Below, in pieces: positions 1 through 9,684 of a stretch of 64,000 bases of DNA. Both the position numbers and the translations under genes were made by a program. The notes beneath the pieces were generated by a model that was not told the origin of the DNA, did no database searches, and was given only the letters and a program-made list of their open reading frames with translations. Each line of letters opens with the position of its first letter. Positions within the stretch are counted from its first letter, which is position 1. Origin of the DNA: Roseovarius aestuarii (lineage in GTDB: Bacteria; Pseudomonadota; Alphaproteobacteria; Rhodobacterales; Rhodobacteraceae); contig JAPWHL010000009.1 in NCBI GenBank assembly GCA_027214255.1, positions 92,558 through 156,557 on the forward strand. Direction: 5' to 3'.

Positions 1-399
1 TCCCGTGCCTTTCGTGATTACCGGGTCTTCGGCCTCGTCGGGCAAGTCACCGCGCACCTGCTGGACCTTTGACAGAACTTCGGTCAGGGCCACATCTGGG
101 TTCGAACCCAGTTTCATCTGGACAGACACAACCGAGGCAGAGGGGCGTGATTGGCTCGTGATATAGTCGACGTTTTCCGTGGTCGATACCGCCGCCGCAA
201 TGGGCGAGGTCACAAAGCCTTGGATCAATTCAGGTGCCGCGCCGGGGTAGACCGTGGTGATTGTAACCACGGTTTCCTCGACCTCGGGGTATTGGCGCAC
301 AGGCAGGCTAAAGATGGATTGCAAGCCCAGCAGAATGATGAGCGCCGCCAGAACCGAAGACAGCACAGGGCGACGGATGAAAATCTCGGAAAAGTTCAT
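1..399 (-). CDS. RND efflux pump inner-membrane permease, N-terminal fragment
   Basis: The gene starts at an ATG ending at 399 and runs off the left edge, leaving the first 133 residues. The start MNFSEIFIRRPVLSSVLAAL with a first membrane helix, then LPVRQYPEVEE and the porter-domain stretch VYPGAAPELIQGFV, are typical of AcrB/MexB-type proton-driven drug exporters. The first periplasmic porter subdomain is visible up to about residue 133. Its start lies 10 bases after the stop of the adaptor gene, so the two form an operon for a tripartite pump. The outer-membrane channel and the substrate cannot be told from here. Confidence 0.9.
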   Translation of the reverse strand, partial: MNFSEIFIRRPVLSSVLAALIILLGLQSIFSLPVRQYPEVEETVVTITTVYPGAAPELIQGFVTSPIAAAVSTTENVDYITSQSRPSASVVSVQMKLGSNPDVALTEVLSKVQQVRGDLPDEAEDPVITKGTG

Positions 400-409
400 G
401 GTCTGATCC

Positions 410-1504
410 CTATTCCAGCGCTGCGCTGGGTGACACGGTGTTGTCGATCACGATTGTTGCACCACCGACCAGACGGTTCTGGCCCGCGTTTACGACCTCG
501 TCCTCGGCTGACAATCCGCTCTTGATTTCGACCATCCCGCCGGATCTGCGACCGACCTCTACGAAAACTTGTGCGACGGTCAACGCATCGTCTTTGCCTT
601 TGCGGACAACAAAAACCGAGTCGCCATAGAGGCTGACACTGACGGCCGTTTGCGGCAGGGTCAAAACGCCAGGATCTACTGGCAGCGTGACGCGCACGCG
701 CAGGAACTGACCGGGAAACAGTGCCCCATTCGTGTTGTCCAGCAAGGCGCGCACACTGACCAGACGCGAAACAGGATCGACGCGCGGTTCAATCGCGATA
801 ATGTGCCCGGTAAAGGATTGATCGCCAACTTCGGTACGTGCGGTAACCGGGGCGCCAATAGACAGTTTGTCGATGGCCTGTTCAGGTACAGTGAAATCCA
901 CCTGCATCTTGTCCAGATTTTGCAACGTCGCGTAAACGGTTCCGGGTGTCACATACTGCCCCGGTTCAATTTTCGAGATACCGATGACTCCGTCAAACGG
1001 GGCCAGCATTTCCTTTTGATCCAGCACGGCGGTTAGTTTGGCAACCTGGGCGCGCGCGCTTTTTTCTTCGGCGTTGGCCGTATCGACAGTGGTCGTTGCG
1101 CCGATGCCGCGCTTTTCAAGCGTCTTGTTGCGTTCCAACTGCGTGACTGCCAGATCAAGTGCTGCCTGTGCGGCACCCAGATCAGCACGTTCAATACGTT
1201 CGTCTATTTGAACCAGCTTTTGGCCCTTGGTCACTTTGTCATTCGGGTTGAACAGCACGTCTCGTACCAACCCGGCAGCTTCGACCGACAGGTCCACCCC
1301 CTGCGAGGACAGGGCAGTGCCGATGGTATCAATCCCTGATTCCCATTCAACCGGCTTCACCTTGACGACCGACACGGCAACCGGAGGCGCGACGCGCCCT
1401 GCGAAAAACTCGGCAATCATCTTGTCACGGAATTTGTTAAAGCCAACAATCCCGCCGACGACCAACGCCAGTAGGATGACCGCAATAAAAAGGCGCTTTT
1501 TCAC
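410..1504 (-). CDS. RND efflux periplasmic adaptor (HlyD/MexA-type membrane fusion protein)
   Basis: A 364-residue protein with an N-terminal signal anchor (about residues 4-22). A lipoyl-like half follows around 75-100 (VDLSVEAAGLV, NDKVTKGQKLVQID), then an alpha-hairpin around 105-160. The second lipoyl half contains LAPFDGVIGISKIEPGQYV, and a beta-barrel region around 210-290 contains PGQFLRVRVTLP. This is the usual architecture and length of the adaptor that bridges an RND permease to an outer-membrane channel. There is no lipobox cysteine, so it is probably held by the N-terminal helix. The permease gene follows directly. Start ATG at 1504. Confidence 0.92.
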   Translation of the reverse strand: MKKRLFIAVILLALVVGGIVGFNKFRDKMIAEFFAGRVAPPVAVSVVKVKPVEWESGIDTIGTALSSQGVDLSVEAAGLVRDVLFNPNDKVTKGQKLVQIDERIERADLGAAQAALDLAVTQLERNKTLEKRGIGATTTVDTANAEEKSARAQVAKLTAVLDQKEMLAPFDGVIGISKIEPGQYVTPGTVYATLQNLDKMQVDFTVPEQAIDKLSIGAPVTARTEVGDQSFTGHIIAIEPRVDPVSRLVSVRALLDNTNGALFPGQFLRVRVTLPVDPGVLTLPQTAVSVSLYGDSVFVVRKGKDDALTVAQVFVEVGRRSGGMVEIKSGLSAEDEVVNAGQNRLVGGATIVIDNTVSPSAALE

Positions 1505-1890
1505 GTGTATCTCCGTCTTATCGGTGGAATTGGCATTTTGCCGCCAGTCACAAACGACTATTCATGCCCCGAACCTTGCCGGCCCCGGGGCATGCCCAAA
1601 GGTATGCCGCCTATTAATGTTTAGTGTCGTTTATTTTGAAGACAATGCCAACCGCAAGAGTTTTGCATCCATGCAGGTCTGTCTGTGCGAAAATTAAACA
1701 TGAGGTTACGGCATACAAGGATTGAGAGCGGCACAGATGACAGGAAATGCGGGTGAAGGCACTGGGGGCTTTTGTCTGCTGTCTGAAACTTGGACCTGTA
1801 CCAGCGGCATGGAAACGCCGCTGGAGATGAGTTGAGCCGTTCAACAAACTGGGCAGTGATTTCGTTGCGTCACGCCCACTTCCACGTCGT
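1505..1890. other. intergenic region upstream of the efflux operon
   Basis: About 386 bases between the efflux adaptor start and the end of the 5-oxoprolinase gene, both on the minus strand. The short reading frames here show no family resemblance, and those on the minus strand overlap the neighbouring gene out of frame. It should hold the efflux promoter, but no convincing promoter or operator could be picked out and no regulator gene is present. Confidence 0.5.
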
Positions 1891-4800
1891 TCACGATGCC
1901 CCGAAACCGCCGCCGCCCGGTGTTTCCATGATGAAAATGTCGCCGGGGGATACTTCGGCCATGTCGTTCCCGGATAACTCTTGCACCGAACCGTCCGCGC
2001 GTTGAATGGCGTTGCGCCCCAGCGCGCCGGGGCCACCACCGGCCTGACCTTGCGGCGGCGTTACCCGATGTGACGTCAGAACCGTCGTCGTCATCGCTTC
2101 AAGAAAGCGCAGCCGTCTCCGGATGCCGTCGCCCCCCCTATGACGCCCGATGCCGCCTGAACCGCGACGGATCGAAAACTCTTCAATCCGGATTGGAAAG
2201 CGCCATTCCAGAACCTCTGGGTCAGTCATTCGGGTGTTGGTCATATGGGAATGAACCGCATCCGTTCCGTCAAAATCCGGTCCGGCCCCCGTGCCGCCAC
2301 AGATGGTTTCATAGTTCTGGAACCGTTCATTTCCCCAGATGTGGTTATTCATTGTTCCTTGCGATCCGGCGATCACGCCCAGCGCGCCATATAGGGCGTC
2401 GGCAATAGATTGACTGACCTCGGTGTTGCCCGAGATAACGGCGGCAGGGTACTTTGGGTTGATGAACGAGCCTTCGGGAACGATCAGGCGCAGGGGGCGC
2501 AGGCACCCTTCGTTCAACGGTATGTCACTGCCGACAAGCGTACGGAAAACATACAGAACAACCGCCCGACAGATCGACAGGGGTGCGTTGTAGTTGCCCT
2601 TGTCCTGCGGGCTGGTGCCGGTGAAATCAATCAAGGCCTCGCGCGCGTCGCGATCCACGGTGATACGCACCTCGATTTTCGCGCCGCTGTCCAGTTCATA
2701 GATGTTATGCCCGTTCTTCAATGCGCCCAACACGCGGCGCACGGAATCTTCGGCGTTTTTCTGAACGTGGCGCATATAGGCCTGAACCACGTCGATGCCG
2801 AATTGGGTAACCATGTTGCGTACTTCGCGTGCGCCGGTTTCATTCGCAGCAATCTGGGCCGAAAGATCGGCCATGTTCTCATCAATATTGCGGCACGGGT
2901 ATGGGCCCGAGGCCAACAAAGCGCGAGTTTCGGCCTCAAGGAAGCGCCCCTGATCGATCATCTTGAAATTGTCGATCAGTACGCCTTCTTCGTCGATATG
3001 TGTGCTGTCGGGCGGGGCACTGCCGGGGGTACGCCCGCCAATATCGGCGTGGTGTCCGCGCGATCCGACATAAAACAGAACCTCATCGCCCGCGTCATCA
3101 AAGACCGGCGTGATTACCGTTACATCGGGTAAATGCGTGCCGCCGTTAAACGGTGCGTTCAGCATGTAGACATCCCCGGCTTTCATCGTGTCGCCATTCT
3201 CGCGAATGATCGTACGAACGGATTCACCCATGGACCCAAGATGCACTGGGACATGCGGCGCGTTGGCAACCAACCCGCCAGTAGGGTCAAACAGCGCGCA
3301 GGAAAAATCGAGCCGCTCCTTGATGTTGACGGAATAGGCCGTGTTGGCCAACGTCGCCCCCATCTGTTCGGCGATGGACATGAAAAGGTTGTTGAAGACC
3401 TCCAACATGATTGGGTCAACGTCGCGTCCCACATCCAGCCCTTTGCGTGGCACGGTGCGGTTCAACACAAGGTTATGATGCGCATCGACTGTGGCGCGCC
3501 ATTCAGGCTCGACAATCACTGTGCCGGTTCTCTCGGAAATAATCGCTGGGCCGGATACCGATTGACCGGGGCGAAGTGTGTCGCGGTCATAAACCGGGGT
3601 GTCGTGCCGGACTTGTTTGACGCTCATCGGGACAGTCGCCAGCGCAGCAGGTGCGGGCCCGTCGCCCATATCGGTGGTTTCGGGCAGGGGCGGGGCTACG
3701 CCAATCGCCTCAATCGCCAATGCCTCGAAAAAGACATCGCGAGAGGCATCGGCAAAGCCATACATCTGACGGTGCGCGTCTTCGAACTCGGCGCGCATGG
3801 CTGCCGGATTGCCGAGGGTTACTTCCATCGTCTGGTGCGAGCCCGAATAGCGCAGCAATGCCCGTGTGACCGGGGTGATTTCGGCGCGCTGGGCACCTTG
3901 GTCAGCGACTTCGGTTATGGCGGATTCGACCATGTCGGCGCACAGGCGACGCGCTTTGTCGCAGCATTCTTCGTTTAACGGGTGGTCGAACTGATTTTGT
4001 CGCAGCGCGCGCACCTCGGCAAGACCCATGCCATAGGCCGACAGAACTCCCGCGAACGGGTGAATGAACACGGTCGACATGCCCAAGGCATCGGCCACAA
4101 GGCAGGCGTGCTGACCACCCGCGCCGCCAAAGCAATTCAATGTATAGGCCGTTACGTCATATCCGCGTTCGACACTGATCTTTTTGATGGCGCGTGCCAT
4201 GTTTTCGACCGCAACAGTCAGGAAGCCCTCAGCGACCTCTTCGACTGGTTTGTGTGGCTCGCCGGTTTCGTCCGCGATGCGGCTTGCCAACGCTTCGAAT
4301 TTTTCGCGCACGCAGTCTACGTCCAGCGGTTGATCAGCGTCTGGTCCAAACACATGGGGAAAGTGCTTAGGGTGCAGCTTACCCAGTAAGACGTTGCAAT
4401 CGGTCACGGTGAGCGGGCCGCCACGGCGATAACTGGCTGGACCGGGATCTGCGCCCGCGCTTTCCGGGCCAACCTGAAACCGACCGTCACGAAAGTTCAG
4501 GATAGAGCCACCACCCGCAGCAACGGTATGGATATTCATCATAGGGGCACGCATTCGTACACCGGCAACTTCGGTTTCCAGACTACGCTCGAACGTTCCA
4601 GCATAGTGGCAGACATCGGTCGACGTACCGCCCATGTCGAATCCGATCAGACGGTCAAGCCCAGCCTGTGCTCCCGTCTTGACCATGCCGACAACACCGC
4701 CCGCCGGGCCGGACAGGATGGCATCCTTGCCCTGAAACAGGCTGGCATCTGTCAAGCCGCCACTGGATTGCATGAACAACAGGCGTTTGGTGTCATCTGC

Positions 4801-5508
4801 GGTGGCTTCATCCGAGGCACCAGCGTCCAATGCATCGCGCACCTGCCCGACGTACCGCCGCAAAATCGGGCTGAGATAGGCGTCGACAACGGTAGTGTCG
4901 CCCCGACTGACCAGCTTCATCAGGGCGGAGGTTTGGTGACTGGTTGATATCTGGGTAAAACCCATTTCGGCGGCGATTTCTGCCGCGCGCGTTTCGTGTA
5001 CCGTGGCCTTGTAGCCGTGCATAAAGGCAATCGCGACCGACCGAATCCCGCTGTCATAGACAGTTTTCAGGGCCGCGCGTGTGCCGCTTTCATCCAGTGG
5101 CTTTAGAACGTTGCCTTGGGCATCTACGCGCTCGGAAACTTCGACCACAGTTTCATATAAGAGCTCAGGCAGTTTGATATGTAAGTCAAAAATACGTGGG
5201 CGGTTTTGATACCCGATGCGCAGCAAATCTGCGAACCCTTCGGTAATCAACAAAGCCGTACGATCCCCCTTGCGTTCTAGCAGGGCGTTGGTGGCAACGG
5301 TTGTTCCCATTTTGACCGCGTCAATTGTATTTTCGGGAATCGGTGCGCCGGGGGTGAGGCCCAGCAGCTCGCGGATACCTTGGACGGCGGCGTCGCTGTA
5401 GTGTTCGGGGTTTTCCGACAGCAGTTTGTGTGTGGTCAACTGGCCATCCGGCTTGCGCGCTACGATGTCGGTGAATGTGCCGCCGCGATCAACCCAGAAT
5501 TGCCACAT
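1891..5508 (-). CDS. 5-oxoprolinase / hydantoinase A-B fusion protein
   Basis: A 1205-residue fusion of the HyuA-type and HyuB-type halves, as in ATP-dependent 5-oxoprolinase, which opens 5-oxoproline to glutamate. The N-terminal half begins [12 protein letters not shown] and has the second actin-fold phosphate motif [11 protein letters not shown] near residue 288. The HyuB half begins near residue 697 and includes [14 protein letters not shown] near 814. The chosen ATG ends at 5508 and has GGAG 8 bases upstream; an in-frame start 33 bases further out has no family support. The full-length fusion favours oxoprolinase over separate hydantoinase subunits, but the substrate is inferred. It stands alone, with no amidase or transporter beside it. 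Confidence 0.88.
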   Translation of the reverse strand: MWQFWVDRGGTFTDIVARKPDGQLTTHKLLSENPEHYSDAAVQGIRELLGLTPGAPIPENTIDAVKMGTTVATNALLERKGDRTALLITEGFADLLRIGYQNRPRIFDLHIKLPELLYETVVEVSERVDAQGNVLKPLDESGTRAALKTVYDSGIRSVAIAFMHGYKATVHETRAAEIAAEMGFTQISTSHQTSALMKLVSRGDTTVVDAYLSPILRRYVGQVRDALDAGASDEATADDTKRLLFMQSSGGLTDASLFQGKDAILSGPAGGVVGMVKTGAQAGLDRLIGFDMGGTSTDVCHYAGTFERSLETEVAGVRMRAPMMNIHTVAAGGGSILNFRDGRFQVGPESAGADPGPASYRRGGPLTVTDCNVLLGKLHPKHFPHVFGPDADQPLDVDCVREKFEALASRIADETGEPHKPVEEVAEGFLTVAVENMARAIKKISVERGYDVTAYTLNCFGGAGGQHACLVADALGMSTVFIHPFAGVLSAYGMGLAEVRALRQNQFDHPLNEECCDKARRLCADMVESAITEVADQGAQRAEITPVTRALLRYSGSHQTMEVTLGNPAAMRAEFEDAHRQMYGFADASRDVFFEALAIEAIGVAPPLPETTDMGDGPAPAALATVPMSVKQVRHDTPVYDRDTLRPGQSVSGPAIISERTGTVIVEPEWRATVDAHHNLVLNRTVPRKGLDVGRDVDPIMLEVFNNLFMSIAEQMGATLANTAYSVNIKERLDFSCALFDPTGGLVANAPHVPVHLGSMGESVRTIIRENGDTMKAGDVYMLNAPFNGGTHLPDVTVITPVFDDAGDEVLFYVGSRGHHADIGGRTPGSAPPDSTHIDEEGVLIDNFKMIDQGRFLEAETRALLASGPYPCRNIDENMADLSAQIAANETGAREVRNMVTQFGIDVVQAYMRHVQKNAEDSVRRVLGALKNGHNIYELDSGAKIEVRITVDRDAREALIDFTGTSPQDKGNYNAPLSICRAVVLYVFRTLVGSDIPLNEGCLRPLRLIVPEGSFINPKYPAAVISGNTEVSQSIADALYGALGVIAGSQGTMNNHIWGNERFQNYETICGGTGAGPDFDGTDAVHSHMTNTRMTDPEVLEWRFPIRIEEFSIRRGSGGIGRHRGGDGIRRRLRFLEAMTTTVLTSHRVTPPQGQAGGGPGALGRNAIQRADGSVQELSGNDMAEVSPGDIFIMETPGGGGFGAS

Positions 5509-5707
5509 TAATGATGCTCCTAGTTCTCCTGCCCGTATCACCGCAGGCTGCTTCGCGTTGCAATGTCTGTAATAATAGGATGCAAGTAAAGCGGCAGGGT
5601 GACGCGCGCCGGCATACCAATGCGCAGAGACGTTAGTGTGTTTGGCTCTGGCTTTACTATGACCGGTAATTTACTGGCGGCATGTTACAGAAAAAAGGGG
5701 CAATCTC

Positions 5708-6631
5708 ATGTCGGAAACCCAGGTAAAAGTTCCGGCCGAGGCGGTGCTGACTATGAGCGATGGAGCCAGCATTGCCGTTCGCAGGTGGGGTGCACCCAAA
5801 GCGCAACGAATGGTTATCTCGCATGGGAATGGGTTGGCGGTAGACGCGTTTCATGCCTTTGGCAGCGCATTACAGAATAACTTTGAAATCATTGCCTTTG
5901 ATATGCGCAATCATGGGACCAGTGGCCCGGGCAAAGTTCTGTCCGAACCATGGCCGCGGTTTCTTAACGACATCCCAGAGATTTTTGACGGTATCCAGAC
6001 AGTGTTCGGCGCCAAGCCAACACATGGCGCCTTTCACTCTCTAAGTTCTGCATCAACCCTAATGGCGCAGGGGCGGGACCCACGGCCATGGCAATCCTTG
6101 TCTTTGTTTGAGCCACCCGTGCCGCCAGTGGAACACGCGGGATTACTGGAACGGTTCAATCAGATGAACCTTGATTTGGTCCACCGTACCCGTGTGCGCC
6201 GTCGCCGTTTTGAGACCCCTGAACGCCTGATCGCATCATTTCGCAAATCTCCCAGTTTCGGGGGGATCAAGGATGCGGTTCTTGACCGCTTGGCACGCGC
6301 GGTCACTTATCGCACGGATGCTGATCCTCTGCACCCGTGGGAGTTGGTTTGCGACCCTCAGATGGAGGCAAACACCTATGATACACGTGAATTCAGGGGG
6401 TGCTGGGATGAATTGGCCAACGTGACGTGCCCTGTGCAGATCGTCATTGGTACGGCATTGGGGCATGATCTGCCATTGTTGCTTCAGTCAACGACATTGC
6501 TGGCGCGCAGTTTTGGCTTTGATGCGGCGACGGTTGAAGGTGGCAGCCACCTGATGCAACTACAAAGGCCGGAACGTTGCGCGGAATTGGTTGCAACATA
6601 TGCGAAAAAGGCAGCGAGTGGGTGCCTCTGA
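5708..6631 (+). CDS. alpha/beta hydrolase fold protein
   Basis: A 307-residue cytoplasmic protein with an alpha/beta hydrolase pattern: an oxyanion-type SHGNGL near residue 38, DMRNHGTSGPG after strand 4, and a final GGSHLMQLQRPE carrying the likely catalytic histidine. The nucleophile elbow is unusual: the segment HGAFHSLSSAS has FHSLS where G-x-S-x-G is expected. The serine is kept but both flanking glycines are replaced. The substrate is unknown. It is divergent from the oxoprolinase gene across about 200 bases and has an AGGGG ribosome site before the ATG. Confidence 0.8.
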   Translation: MSETQVKVPAEAVLTMSDGASIAVRRWGAPKAQRMVISHGNGLAVDAFHAFGSALQNNFEIIAFDMRNHGTSGPGKVLSEPWPRFLNDIPEIFDGIQTVFGAKPTHGAFHSLSSASTLMAQGRDPRPWQSLSLFEPPVPPVEHAGLLERFNQMNLDLVHRTRVRRRRFETPERLIASFRKSPSFGGIKDAVLDRLARAVTYRTDADPLHPWELVCDPQMEANTYDTREFRGCWDELANVTCPVQIVIGTALGHDLPLLLQSTTLLARSFGFDAATVEGGSHLMQLQRPERCAELVATYAKKAASGCL

Positions 6632-6834
6632 TGGCCGCGTAACAAAGACATGCGCAATAAAGAGGGCTGACGCAATTGGTCGATTAATCACTGAGTTGTG
6701 GCACGTGGGCCTATTTCGATATGCTGATGGCCCGCCAGAACATCAAGCCGGCGTGGTTTGCAAATACCCAAGTTAAGGATTTGGTGTAACCACGAAAAAT
6801 CGCTGTCGTAGATTCAATTTGGAAGGACAAGAGA

Positions 6835-8043
6835 ATGGAGAACACCGGCCCACATGCCGAACTTATCCTGTTGGGGGTTTTGGTCTGTGTGATTGTTTAT
6901 TCTCTTCTGACCAAGGTGGTCAGCCGCTCGGTTCTGACATTGCCGATTATCTTTATGGTGATCGGATTTGCGGCGTCGCCGTCGCTCACAACATTCGCAC
7001 CGCCGGAGGTTCTGTTTCAATCGAGCCGATTTTTGGCCGAAATCACATTGATCCTTATCCTGTTTGCTGATGCGAGCCATGTCAGGTTTGCCAAGCTCAA
7101 GAACGCGTTTCAGTTCCCGTTGAGAATGCTGGTGATTGGTATGCCTTTGACAATCGCGTTTGGCACCGCAACGGTTTACGTCATTAGCCCAGAAGGTGGG
7201 CTTGCGATGGCACTGTTGACCGCTGCGGTTCTGACGCCAACGGATGCGGCCTTGGGGCAAAATGTCGTATCCAGTCCCGATGTTCCCCTGCGATTGAGCC
7301 AGACGATTAACATTGAAAGCGGGTTAAACGATGGGCTGGCGCTTCCGTTTGTGTTGTTGGGTGCGATACTGGCCTCGGCTGGGATGGAGCCGGCACAGAC
7401 TGGCGGGTTGGCAGTGAACACACTGATGCAAATTGTCCTTGGGCCGATTGTGGGCGCTGCAATTGGTTGGAGTGTGGCGCGTGCTTTGGATTTGGCCCGC
7501 AACCGGGACTGGATCAACGAAAGCGCACAGGCCGTCGTGTTCTTGACCACGGCGTTTGCGACCTATCTTTTGGCGGAGCTGGTGGGGGGTAATGGTTTCA
7601 TCGCCGCGTTTGTCGGTGGTGCTGTATTTGGCAATGTTTTTCGCCATGGCATACACTTTATTACCGAGTTTATGGAAAGTCAGGGGCAGCTGCTTAGCAT
7701 GGCGGCCTTTTTGATTTTCGGAGCCGTGTTGCTCCCCGAGGGCTTGGCGCATATGACACCGACCGCACTGATGATCGCCGTTCTGTTTCTGACCGTGGTG
7801 CGGATTGTGCCAATTCTGTTGTCATTGATTGGGTCCGGCCTCACCATGTCTGAAAAATTATTCTTGGGCTGGTTTGGTCCGCGCGGAATCGCGTCAATCC
7901 TGTTTACTTTGATCATGATCGACGAGTTTGAATTTTCCAACAAGGACGAGCTTCTGGCCTGTGTGTCGATGACTGTCTTCCTGTCCATCCTCCTTCATGG
8001 CGTGACAGCGACACCTTTGGCCAAGCGTATTGGACGTTTATGA
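6835..8043 (+). CDS. CPA1-type cation:proton antiporter
   Basis: A 402-residue integral membrane protein with about 12 hydrophobic segments. It carries LTPTDAALG near residue 132 and ESGLNDGLALP near 160, the conserved core of Na+(K+)/H+ exchangers of the NhaP/CPA1 type, whose ND pair takes part in ion exchange. It lacks the long cytosolic tail found in some NhaP proteins. An AAGGA ribosome site precedes the ATG. It is convergent with fliP, 14 bases apart, with no clear terminator between. The choice of Na+ or K+ cannot be made from sequence alone. Confidence 0.88.
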   Translation: MENTGPHAELILLGVLVCVIVYSLLTKVVSRSVLTLPIIFMVIGFAASPSLTTFAPPEVLFQSSRFLAEITLILILFADASHVRFAKLKNAFQFPLRMLVIGMPLTIAFGTATVYVISPEGGLAMALLTAAVLTPTDAALGQNVVSSPDVPLRLSQTINIESGLNDGLALPFVLLGAILASAGMEPAQTGGLAVNTLMQIVLGPIVGAAIGWSVARALDLARNRDWINESAQAVVFLTTAFATYLLAELVGGNGFIAAFVGGAVFGNVFRHGIHFITEFMESQGQLLSMAAFLIFGAVLLPEGLAHMTPTALMIAVLFLTVVRIVPILLSLIGSGLTMSEKLFLGWFGPRGIASILFTLIMIDEFEFSNKDELLACVSMTVFLSILLHGVTATPLAKRIGRL

Positions 8044-8057
8044 TCAAGATGCCCCGG

Positions 8058-8786
8058 TCAAAAGTAACTTCGTACAAGGCTGCTTGCGATCAAGGACCAG
8101 CCATCAGCAATTACGAAAAAGGCAAGCTTGAAAGGCAGTGAAACGATGGCGGGAGGCACCATCATCATGCCCATGGACATCAGGATTGCGGCAACAACCA
8201 GATCAATGATCAAGAAGGGGAGAAAAACCAGAAAACCGATCTGAAAGGCGCGCGCGATTTCCGACAACAGGAAACTGGGAATGAGAACCGATAGGGGGGC
8301 ATCGGGACCAGAAGAAACTCCGGCTGCGTCGGGGCGGAGTGCGGCCATTGCCTCGAACGTGTCCCCATCCAGACGCTCGGCCATGAAGATGCGAAACGGC
8401 TCTAATGTGCGCGTTATGGCCGTTTCGACAGGAATCAGTTCCTGTATGAGCGGGTTCAATCCCTGTTCCCACGCGGACATAAAAACCGGTTCCATTACAA
8501 AGTATGTTAGAAACAGCGCAAGACTGACGATCAACATGTTGGGTGGTGACTGTTGCAGGCCGATGCCTTGTCGAAGGATCGCCAGAACTGTCACGATGAA
8601 CGGAAAACAGGTGATCATGATTGCCAACCCCGGTGCCAGACTCAAAACCGTGATCAACGCGATCATCTGTATTGTCCGCGCTGACAGGGATGCATCATTT
8701 CCCAAGGAGATAGACAGATCTTGTGCAAGTGCGGGCTGCGAGAGCAGCGCAAGTGCAATCACCCAAAAGAGCGCAGCACGGATCAT
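8058..8786 (-). CDS. fliP: flagellar export apparatus protein FliP
   Basis: A 242-residue FliP, part of the FliPQR export gate inside the MS ring. It has a cleavable signal peptide ending QPALAQ, then the conserved LSLAPGLAIMITCFPFIVTV segment and the C-terminal helices containing FLPFLIIDLVVAAILMSMGM and VSLPFKLAFFV. The length is normal for the family. The start ATG overlaps the fliN stop, so the two are translationally coupled. It is the last gene of the fliF-fliH-fliN-fliP operon. Confidence 0.96.
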   Translation of the reverse strand: MIRAALFWVIALALLSQPALAQDLSISLGNDASLSARTIQMIALITVLSLAPGLAIMITCFPFIVTVLAILRQGIGLQQSPPNMLIVSLALFLTYFVMEPVFMSAWEQGLNPLIQELIPVETAITRTLEPFRIFMAERLDGDTFEAMAALRPDAAGVSSGPDAPLSVLIPSFLLSEIARAFQIGFLVFLPFLIIDLVVAAILMSMGMMMVPPAIVSLPFKLAFFVIADGWSLIASSLVRSYF

Positions 8787-9076
8787 CCCAGGTCGTCTTG
8801 CAATTTAGCGATTTCGGTTAAACGTACAGCCAGCTGCCCTTTTTGATCGCCGTCCATTTCCTCTAACTCGCCACGTGCAATCAGACGGTCGCCGACATAC
8901 AGTTCGACAGGATCATCGACGCGCTTGTCCAGTGGAAGCACGGCATCCTTGCCCAGTTTCAGTAGATCGCGGATCAATGGCCGCGCTTTGCCTACCGAAA
9001 TGGTGATTTCTATCGGAACCGAGGAAAAGGGATTGGCGCTGTCGGCGTTGCGCGTAGCATCTGCGTGAGAGTTCAT
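8783..9076 (-). CDS. fliN: flagellar motor switch protein FliN
   Basis: A 97-residue single SpoA domain: VPIEITISVGKARPLIRDLL, then VDDPVELYVGDRLIARGEL. This matches FliN of the switch C-ring. It is short and has almost no N-terminal extension. The start overlaps the end of the upstream fliH-like gene (ATGA). Its usual C-ring partners FliM and FliG are not encoded anywhere in the window. Confidence 0.93.
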   Translation of the reverse strand: MNSHADATRNADSANPFSSVPIEITISVGKARPLIRDLLKLGKDAVLPLDKRVDDPVELYVGDRLIARGELEEMDGDQKGQLAVRLTEIAKLQDDLG

Positions 9077-9684
9077 CAGGCGATATCCTTGTGCTGTGGG
9101 GCTGTGTTGGGTGAAGGTTCGTCCAGAAAGCCGCTGACTGCGGTGCCGATCTGGGCCAGGACCGTGTCGAGATCGATTTCGCGCTCGGAATTGCCCAGTT
9201 TCAGATGGACTTGGCCCTCGCCCAAAGAGCGTTCGGCGGTGACATGAACAGTCGAGATATTGTTGTCTTGCAGAAGGGCTTCCAACGCCTCGGCATTATC
9301 CGGTGATGTCACCAGCGTCGCGTCTTCGCTAATGGCACCGCGGGCCATGTCCTCGAGCGTTTCAATGACGCGCACGCCCAATGTGTCATGTGCCAGTCTT
9401 GGCAGCACGCTAACCACTATGCTGTTCAGAACCGGGCGAAGGGCGGTCAAAAGGCTGTTCTGTGCTTCTTGGAATGTGAAAGACAAGTCTGCGAGGTTGG
9501 CGGCAAAATCGGCGGAAATACGCGCTGCATCCTGATTTTGTGCTTTCACCGCGTCTTCCCATCCGGCTTTATAGCCATTCTCAAATGCCTGTAATCGTTG
9601 ATCCTCTAACGACACGTCGGTGAGCGAAACGGTGTGAGCCTTGGGGCCTGACCCAAAGTCTTCCAGAAGATGTGCAATGCTCAT
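9076..9684 (-). CDS. fliH: FliH-like flagellar export ATPase regulator
   Basis: A 202-residue soluble protein between fliF and fliN, the usual place for FliH, the protein that holds the FliI ATPase and docks it to the C-ring. The middle (about 25-105) is alanine- and glutamine-rich and predicted helical. The C-terminal third (LVTSPDNAEALEALL, LKLGNSEREIDLDTVLAQI) resembles the FliH/SctL alpha-beta domain. The ATG ending at 9684 overlaps the fliF stop; the in-frame extension upstream lies inside fliF and was dropped. FliH proteins diverge strongly, so position carries much of this call. Confidence 0.75.
   Translation of the reverse strand: MSIAHLLEDFGSGPKAHTVSLTDVSLEDQRLQAFENGYKAGWEDAVKAQNQDAARISADFAANLADLSFTFQEAQNSLLTALRPVLNSIVVSVLPRLAHDTLGVRVIETLEDMARGAISEDATLVTSPDNAEALEALLQDNNISTVHVTAERSLGEGQVHLKLGNSEREIDLDTVLAQIGTAVSGFLDEPSPNTAPQHKDIA

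Noticed and set aside
1614..2039. 141-residue minus-strand frame across the oxoprolinase end
   Set aside because: It overlaps the conserved end of the oxoprolinase gene in another frame and reads as low-complexity basic sequence.
2410..4389. Long plus-strand open frames (240 and 281 residues and others) inside the 5-oxoprolinase gene
   Set aside because: They are antisense shadows of a clearly coding gene, and their translations look like no protein family.
6676..6789. A 33-codon frame upstream of the antiporter gene ending at 6789
   Set aside because: It has no ribosome site and no recognised motif. It might be a relic, but nothing supports calling it a gene.
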